In this document: piece after piece, positions 41,764 to 46,814 of the stretch | Layout: every line of letters starts with the position of its first letter | Numbering within the stretch: the stretch's first letter is position 1 | Source: Saprospiraceae bacterium | GTDB taxonomy: Bacteria > Bacteroidota > Bacteroidia > Chitinophagales > Saprospiraceae | Length of the DNA: 46,814 nucleotides | Assembly (NCBI GenBank): GCA_024762995.1 | Contig: JANTGI010000008.1 | Span: 1 to 46,814, forward strand | Direction of reading: 5' to 3' | The notes under the pieces: model-generated | What the model was told of the DNA's origin: nothing | The model's database searches: none | The model's input: the letters and a program-made list of their open reading frames with translations, nothing else | Made by a program: the position numbers and the translations under genes

Positions 41764-44700
41764 ATGCAATACCGACAATCCCCTACTTATCCAACCCTTT
41801 CTGCGCAAGCAAAAAAGAAAATTCTAGTCCTAGACGGAGCCATGGGCACGATGATTCAGCGCTACAAACTCCAAGAAGCAGATTTTCGGGGAGAGCGATT
41901 TGTGCATCATCCCAAAGATTTGATGGGCAATAATGACCTGTTGTCATTGACTCGACCGGATATTATTGAAGCGATTCATAAGAAGTATTTGGAGGCGGGG
42001 GCAGACATTTTGGAGACCAATACTTTTAGTGGGACGGTCATTGCGCAAGCGGACTATGGACTGGAAGAATGGGTTTATGAACTCAACTATGAGTCCGCAA
42101 AAATAGCCCGAAAGGCAGCCGACGAATATACTGCCAAAAATCCGGAGAAGCCAAGGTTTGTAGCTGGCTCGATGGGCCCAACTAATAAAACAGCGTCCAT
42201 TTCGCCGGATGTCAATGATCCCGGGGCGCGGGGTATTACCTTTGATGAATTGGTGGATGCTTATTACACGCAGGCTAAGGGTTTGGTCGAAGGTGGCGCG
42301 GATATTTTATTGGTAGAGACCATATTTGATACATTGAATGCCAAGGCTGCATTGTTTGCCATTGATCAATTATTCGAAGAAAAGGGGATGCAGTGGCCGA
42401 TTATGGTGTCGGGAACGATAACGGATGCGAGCGGACGGACGCTTTCGGGGCAAACAGTAGAAGCCTTTTGGATTTCAATTAGCCACATGGACTTGTTTAG
42501 TATTGGGTTGAATTGTGCCTTGGGTGCCAAGGAGATGCGCCCGCATATTGAGACTTTGTCCCGGTTGCACCCGGGTTTGGTGAGTTCCTATCCCAATGCC
42601 GGTTTGCCAAATGAATTTGGCGAATACGACCAAAGCCCGGAAGAAATGAAGGGCTATATCCGTGATTTTGTGGCGAATCGCTTTGTCAATATTGTAGGGG
42701 GATGCTGTGGAACGACTCCGGATCATATTAAATTGATGGCAGAAGCTTGTGAAGGGATGCCGCCAAGGATTCCGGTAGAAGCCCCGACGGAGACGATGTT
42801 GAGCGGCTTGGAGCCATTAATCTTTACAGAAAATACGAATTTTGTCAATGTTGGGGAACGAACCAATGTGACGGGGTCTCGAAAGTTTGCCCGGCTCATC
42901 AAGGAAGGAAAGTTTGCGGAAGCACTCTCCGTCGCCTTGCAGCAAGTCGAAAATGGTGCCCAAATCATCGACATCAATATGGATGAAGCCATGTTGGATT
43001 CTGAAAAGGAGATGACTCGGTTTATGAATTTGGTTGCTTCGGAGCCGGATATTAGCAAGGTGCCGATTATGTTGGATTCGTCTAAATTTTCGGTGATAGA
43101 AGCCGGCTTGAAGTGTATGCAGGGCAAGGGCGTGGTCAATTCTATCTCGCTAAAGGAAGGGGAAGAAGATTTTTTGGCGAAAGCGAAATTAATCAAAAGG
43201 TATGGAGCGGCTATGATTGTCATGGCATTTGATGAAGTGGGGCAAGCGGATACGATGGAGCGTAAAGTAGAAATCTGTGAGCGAGCCTATCGTCTCCTTA
43301 CGGAAAAAGTCGGGGTGAAGCCCCAAGATATTATCTTCGACCCTAATATTTTTGCGGTAGCGACTGGTATCGAAGGGCACAATCGGTATGCGATTAATTT
43401 CATCGAAGCCACGCGTATCATCAAGGAAAAAATGCCTTTGACGAAAGTCAGTGGTGGTGTAAGCAATGTGTCTTTCTCTTTTCGGGGAAATAATGCCGTC
43501 CGGGAAGCCATGCACGCATCCTTCTTGTATCATGCTATTCAGGCGGGTATGGATATGGGCATCGTGAATGCGGGGATGATTGAAGTGTATGAAGAAATTC
43601 CCAAGGATTTATTGGAAAAAATAGAAGATGTGCTTTTTGACCGTAAGGTCGATGCAACGGAAGCTTTAGTGGATTTTGCGGAAGGGTTTAAAGGGGCAAA
43701 AAAGGCGCGGGTAAAAGATATGTCTTGGCGGGCAGGCTCGGTTGAAGAACGATTGTCTCACTCCTTGGTCAAGGGAATTACTGAATTTATCATCGAAGAT
43801 ACGAAGGAGGCTTACGCAAAATATGATACCCCTTTGGAAGTGATTGAAGGACCATTGATGGATGGAATGGGCATCGTGGGCAAGTTATTTGGGGAAGGCA
43901 AGATGTTTTTGCCGCAAGTTGTCAAAAGTGCTCGGGTGATGAAGCAAGCAGTCGCTTGGTTGACGCCGTATATAGAAGCGGAAAAGGTGGAGTCCGGAGC
44001 GAAAGCTCGTGGAAAAATCTTGATGGCCACCGTAAAAGGAGATGTGCATGACATCGGGAAAAACATTGTCGGTGTCGTATTGGGGTGCAATAATTATGAG
44101 ATTATCGACATTGGGGTGATGGTCCCTTCGGACAAGATTCTTTCTGTGGCGAAGGAAGAAGGGGTGGATATTATTGGATTAAGCGGGTTGATTACGCCTT
44201 CGTTGGACGAGATGGTGCATATTGCCAAGGAGATGGAGCGATTGGAGATGGATATTCCCTTGATGGTAGGCGGTGCCACCACTTCAAAAGTACATACTGC
44301 CGTGAAAATTGCCCAAGAATACAGTGGCCCTGTGGTTCATGCTTTGGATGCCTCGGTGAGTGTGACTATTGCTAGTCAGTTGTTGAGTGATACGGATAAG
44401 GCAGCCTTTGTGGAGCAAACCAATATAGAATATGAGCGGATGCGTCAAGCGAGAGCCAACCGGCAATCGTCAAGGGTGTATCTTTCGATAAAAGATGCCC
44501 GTGCGAATAAATTGCCCATGGATTGGGATAATTATGAACCACCAACGCCTAATTTTTTGGGGACGAAGGTTTTTGATGATTATGCCCTTTCGGAAATTGC
44601 AGAATATATTGATTGGACACCATTTTTCTCTAGTTGGCAATTGGCGGGGAAATATCCGGCTATTTTGGATGATGAAGTCGTGGGAGAAGAAGCGACTAAG

Positions 44701-45453
44701 CTTTTCCTAGATGCGAAGGTCATGTTAAAGAAAATCCTTGCGGAAAAATGGTTGCAAGCGAAGGCGGTCATCGGAATATTCCCCGTAAATTCTGTCAATG
44801 ACGATGATATTGAAGTATATTTTGACAAAAGTCGCACTCAAAAACAAGTTTTATTAAGTCATTTGCGCCAGCAGCTCAAAAAAGGCAAAGGGCGTCCTAA
44901 TCGGAGCCTAACCGATTACTTGGCTCCAAAATCCAGTGGAAAAGCGGATTATATGGGTGCTTTTGCGGTGACGGCCGGAATTGGGATTGAGTCGCATGTG
45001 GCTCGGTTTGAAGCGGCGCATGATGATTATTCGGCCATTCTGGTTAAGGCATTGGCGGATCGGTTGGCGGAAGCCTTTGCAGAATTGATGCATGAGCGGG
45101 TGCGAAAGGAATTTTGGGGCTATGAGCAAGGTGCCAAATTGAGTGCCGAAGAATTGGCGGCGGAGCAATATCAAGGTATTCGTCCGGCACCGGGTTATCC
45201 GGCCTGTCCGGAGCATACAGAAAAAGGGAAGTTATTTGATTTGTTGAATGTGGAGGAAGAGATTGGTATTCGGCTGACGGAGAGTTATGCGATGTATCCG
45301 GCGGCTTCGGTAAGTGGTTGGTATTTTTCACATCCGGAAGCTCGATATTTCGGCATTGGTAAGATTACGCAGGAGCAAGTGGAAGATTATGCCAAAAGGA
45401 AGGGGATGAGTGTGGAAGAGGCAGGGCGGTGGTTGGCTCCTAATTTGGTTTAG
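41764..45453 (+). CDS. metH: cobalamin-dependent methionine synthase, full length
   Basis: 1229 residues, like E. coli MetH (1227). Homocysteine domain with zinc ligands Cys251 and Cys314-Cys315 ([10 protein letters not shown]). Folate/pterin domain ([18 protein letters not shown]). Cap and B12 domain with the lower-ligand His762 in [13 protein letters not shown]/reactivation domain with [15 protein letters not shown] (1140 on). It methylates homocysteine from methyltetrahydrofolate, so it links to folA upstream by function but not by operon. The 157-base leader shows no cobalamin riboswitch motif. Confidence 0.97.
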   Translation: MQYRQSPTYPTLSAQAKKKILVLDGAMGTMIQRYKLQEADFRGERFVHHPKDLMGNNDLLSLTRPDIIEAIHKKYLEAGADILETNTFSGTVIAQADYGLEEWVYELNYESAKIARKAADEYTAKNPEKPRFVAGSMGPTNKTASISPDVNDPGARGITFDELVDAYYTQAKGLVEGGADILLVETIFDTLNAKAALFAIDQLFEEKGMQWPIMVSGTITDASGRTLSGQTVEAFWISISHMDLFSIGLNCALGAKEMRPHIETLSRLHPGLVSSYPNAGLPNEFGEYDQSPEEMKGYIRDFVANRFVNIVGGCCGTTPDHIKLMAEACEGMPPRIPVEAPTETMLSGLEPLIFTENTNFVNVGERTNVTGSRKFARLIKEGKFAEALSVALQQVENGAQIIDINMDEAMLDSEKEMTRFMNLVASEPDISKVPIMLDSSKFSVIEAGLKCMQGKGVVNSISLKEGEEDFLAKAKLIKRYGAAMIVMAFDEVGQADTMERKVEICERAYRLLTEKVGVKPQDIIFDPNIFAVATGIEGHNRYAINFIEATRIIKEKMPLTKVSGGVSNVSFSFRGNNAVREAMHASFLYHAIQAGMDMGIVNAGMIEVYEEIPKDLLEKIEDVLFDRKVDATEALVDFAEGFKGAKKARVKDMSWRAGSVEERLSHSLVKGITEFIIEDTKEAYAKYDTPLEVIEGPLMDGMGIVGKLFGEGKMFLPQVVKSARVMKQAVAWLTPYIEAEKVESGAKARGKILMATVKGDVHDIGKNIVGVVLGCNNYEIIDIGVMVPSDKILSVAKEEGVDIIGLSGLITPSLDEMVHIAKEMERLEMDIPLMVGGATTSKVHTAVKIAQEYSGPVVHALDASVSVTIASQLLSDTDKAAFVEQTNIEYERMRQARANRQSSRVYLSIKDARANKLPMDWDNYEPPTPNFLGTKVFDDYALSEIAEYIDWTPFFSSWQLAGKYPAILDDEVVGEEATKLFLDAKVMLKKILAEKWLQAKAVIGIFPVNSVNDDDIEVYFDKSRTQKQVLLSHLRQQLKKGKGRPNRSLTDYLAPKSSGKADYMGAFAVTAGIGIESHVARFEAAHDDYSAILVKALADRLAEAFAELMHERVRKEFWGYEQGAKLSAEELAAEQYQGIRPAPGYPACPEHTEKGKLFDLLNVEEEIGIRLTESYAMYPAASVSGWYFSHPEARYFGIGKITQEQVEDYAKRKGMSVEEAGRWLAPNLV

Positions 45454-45491
45454 GGTGAATAAGGGGATGTATGGGTTTAGGGTGACGAGGG

Positions 45492-45511
45492 AGACAAGGC
45501 GTGCCTTGTCT
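45492..45511. repeat. short perfect palindrome
   Basis: AGACAAGGC-GT-GCCTTGTCT, nine paired bases with a two-base centre, between metH and the Wzz-like gene. It is followed by a run of Gs, not Ts. It may be a REP-like dispersed palindrome or a weak end signal for metH. Confidence 0.5.
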
Positions 45512-45544
45512 GTACGGGGGGGGATTTATTGGGCTTGGTTCATA

Positions 45545-45576
45545 TTTGGATTTTAGCAATAAAATACGCAACTTTG
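45545..45576 (+). promoter_or_regulatory. promoter TTTG-N20-CAACTTTG
   Basis: TTTG (45545-45548) and a -7 box CAACTTTG (45569-45576; one mismatch to TAnnTTTG) are 20 bases apart, 22 bases before the Wzz-like ATG. Confidence 0.6.
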
Positions 45577-45598
45577 CCCAGCATTTTTAAATAGCAAA

Positions 45599-46672
45599 AT
45601 GGAATCACAAGAAAAGTATTATATCGAAGATGATGAAATCACCCTGAAGGAGCTGATTTTGAAGCTGAAGGAGTTTTGGGCTTATCTTTGGGAGCGAAAA
45701 GTTCCTATTATTATCATTAGCATTTTGATGGCGGCCATTTTTGCTGTTAAGACAAAGCTTAAACCCACGGAGTATCAAGCATCTCTTACTTTTATGGTGG
45801 AAGAAGATACTGGTGGTGGCGCGGGAATTGGAGGCATATTGAGTCAGTTTGGTTTTGGTGGTGGTGGAAGTGAGTACAATCTTCAAAAGATATTAACCCT
45901 ATCCAAGTCTATGCGTATTGCCAGTGAAGTGATTTTGGATACAGGTGTGGTCGATGGGAAGAGTGATTTGTATGGAAATCACATTATCGACTTGTATGAA
46001 TTCCGCAAAAAGAAATCTTGGAAAAAACCGGAAAATGGATTAGATGGCTTTTATTTTGGAGATAAAAGTAGGAGTCAAAAGGCAAAAAACTTAGCCCTTA
46101 AATCCGTTTTTGGAAAAGTGATAGGAGGAAAAAAGACCAAGAATCCACTTTATTCAAGCTCTGTTGATGAAGATACGGGTATCATGACCCTTTCAGTTAA
46201 ATCAAAGTCTGCGGATTTGTCCTTAGGTTTGGTGAAGAATTTCTTTGAGCATTTGAGTGAGTATTATATCGAAAAATCTACAGAGAAGGCAGAGTCAACT
46301 TATGCTATTTTGAAAGCAAAGACAGACTCCATACACAATTTGCTAGGGCAAAAAGAATATGCCTTGGCTCAGTTCAGGGATAAAAATAGGGGTGTTTATT
46401 TGAATAAAGTGAAAGTGAAGGAGCAGCAATTAATGACTCAGATTCAGGCCTTGCGAATGGCATGGGGCGAATCACTAAAGAATCAAGAAATGGCCGATTA
46501 CGCCCTTAAAGAGCAGACACCTTTTATTCAACCTATTGATGAGCCATTTGCACCTATTGCTCCGATACCTAATTCGTTATTGAAAGCTTTGGTTATTGGT
46601 GGGTTTTTGGGTGGATTTTTGGCGGTGGTGTATTATCTATTTCGTAAAATAATTAAAGATGCTATAGCATAG
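45599..46672 (+). CDS. Wzz-type chain-length determinant protein
   Basis: 357 residues. Membrane helix 1 at about 34-50, helix 2 near 328-348, and a long, partly coiled periplasmic part between them, with a Gly-rich stretch (residues 71-92). The PxxP-containing segment before helix 2 (FAPIAPIPNSLLKALVIGG) is typical of Wzz/PCP proteins. No kinase domain is fused. It controls polysaccharide length; it likely opens an exopolysaccharide or O-antigen cluster beyond the window. The last 142 bases hold nothing I recognise. Confidence 0.88.
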   Translation: MESQEKYYIEDDEITLKELILKLKEFWAYLWERKVPIIIISILMAAIFAVKTKLKPTEYQASLTFMVEEDTGGGAGIGGILSQFGFGGGGSEYNLQKILTLSKSMRIASEVILDTGVVDGKSDLYGNHIIDLYEFRKKKSWKKPENGLDGFYFGDKSRSQKAKNLALKSVFGKVIGGKKTKNPLYSSSVDEDTGIMTLSVKSKSADLSLGLVKNFFEHLSEYYIEKSTEKAESTYAILKAKTDSIHNLLGQKEYALAQFRDKNRGVYLNKVKVKEQQLMTQIQALRMAWGESLKNQEMADYALKEQTPFIQPIDEPFAPIAPIPNSLLKALVIGGFLGGFLAVVYYLFRKIIKDAIA

Positions 46673-46814
46673 GAATCTGTCTAAGATGGCACGCCCCTGT
46701 TAGGTGTCAAATGGTCGAGTCGGTCTTAGTTCAGAGTAGATACTTTATTCTTAATCTTTCCCATCTCCTAAGCACCAAATTAAGTCAAAAATAGTCGTGA
46801 ATAAATAAATTGTA

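Noticed and set aside
46673-46814. Possible start of the next gene at the window end
   Set aside because: No ORF or promoter match was recognised in the last 142 bases.

Overview
This window is chromosomal DNA from a member of the Bacteroidota, possibly near Saprospiria or Chitinophagia. The evidence is: two exported proteins with type IX secretion (T9SS) tails; about a dozen copies of the Bacteroidota -7 promoter box TAnnTTTG placed just upstream of starts; few Shine-Dalgarno sites; and many lipoproteins, PD40/OmpA envelope proteins and TlpA-type thioredoxins. No tRNA, rRNA, CRISPR array, prophage, transposase or restriction/defence island was recognised. The genes are mostly housekeeping and envelope genes, and the accessory signal lies mainly in intergenic repeats, leaders and some divergent proteins.

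Layout: 1-612 is the 3' end of a 17-residue beta-solenoid protein, closed by a strong terminator. 866-2907 encodes a TlpA-like thioredoxin protein and a VanX-like dipeptidase. 3006-8089 holds two divergent T9SS cargo proteins (BNR/sortilin propeller and beta-helix). 8157-10071 is a heptosyltransferase plus lipid-kinase operon. 10401-12251 is a PD40-CRD-OmpA protein. 12410-13922 is an MlaE/MlaF lipid transporter. 14385-17126 holds an SDR, a cytochrome-like lipoprotein and an acyltransferase. 17495-19974 is a bile-acid-type symporter with an acyl-CoA ligase, followed by an Nramp-like carrier at 20237-21511. 21719-23947 holds mtaB, a TetR regulator and an SdpI-like protein. Then come fumC, a lipoprotein and dnaN.

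The central block 27821-33321 is a cell-wall elongation operon (mreB, mreC, mreD, PBP2) running into folA and a DUF2064 glycosyltransferase, with a long structured leader before mreB. recJ follows, preceded by a candidate 23-residue membrane peptide with its own promoter. An envelope TPR-propeller protein and a lipoyl E2 form a minus-strand operon (35564-38923). cinA, a second TlpA-like lipoprotein, full-length B12-dependent metH and a Wzz-type chain-length protein end the window.

The main points for follow-up are: (i) a family of palindromic MITE-like elements in long (176-218 bp) and short (57-58 bp) forms; (ii) the mreB leader with two alternative partners for one stem; (iii) the small ORF before recJ; (iv) two PorE-like envelope proteins that split one architecture, one with a decayed OmpA domain; (v) an Nramp-like carrier without the metal-site motif; and (vi) an acyltransferase with HX5D in place of HX4D. 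No clearly new multi-gene system was found.
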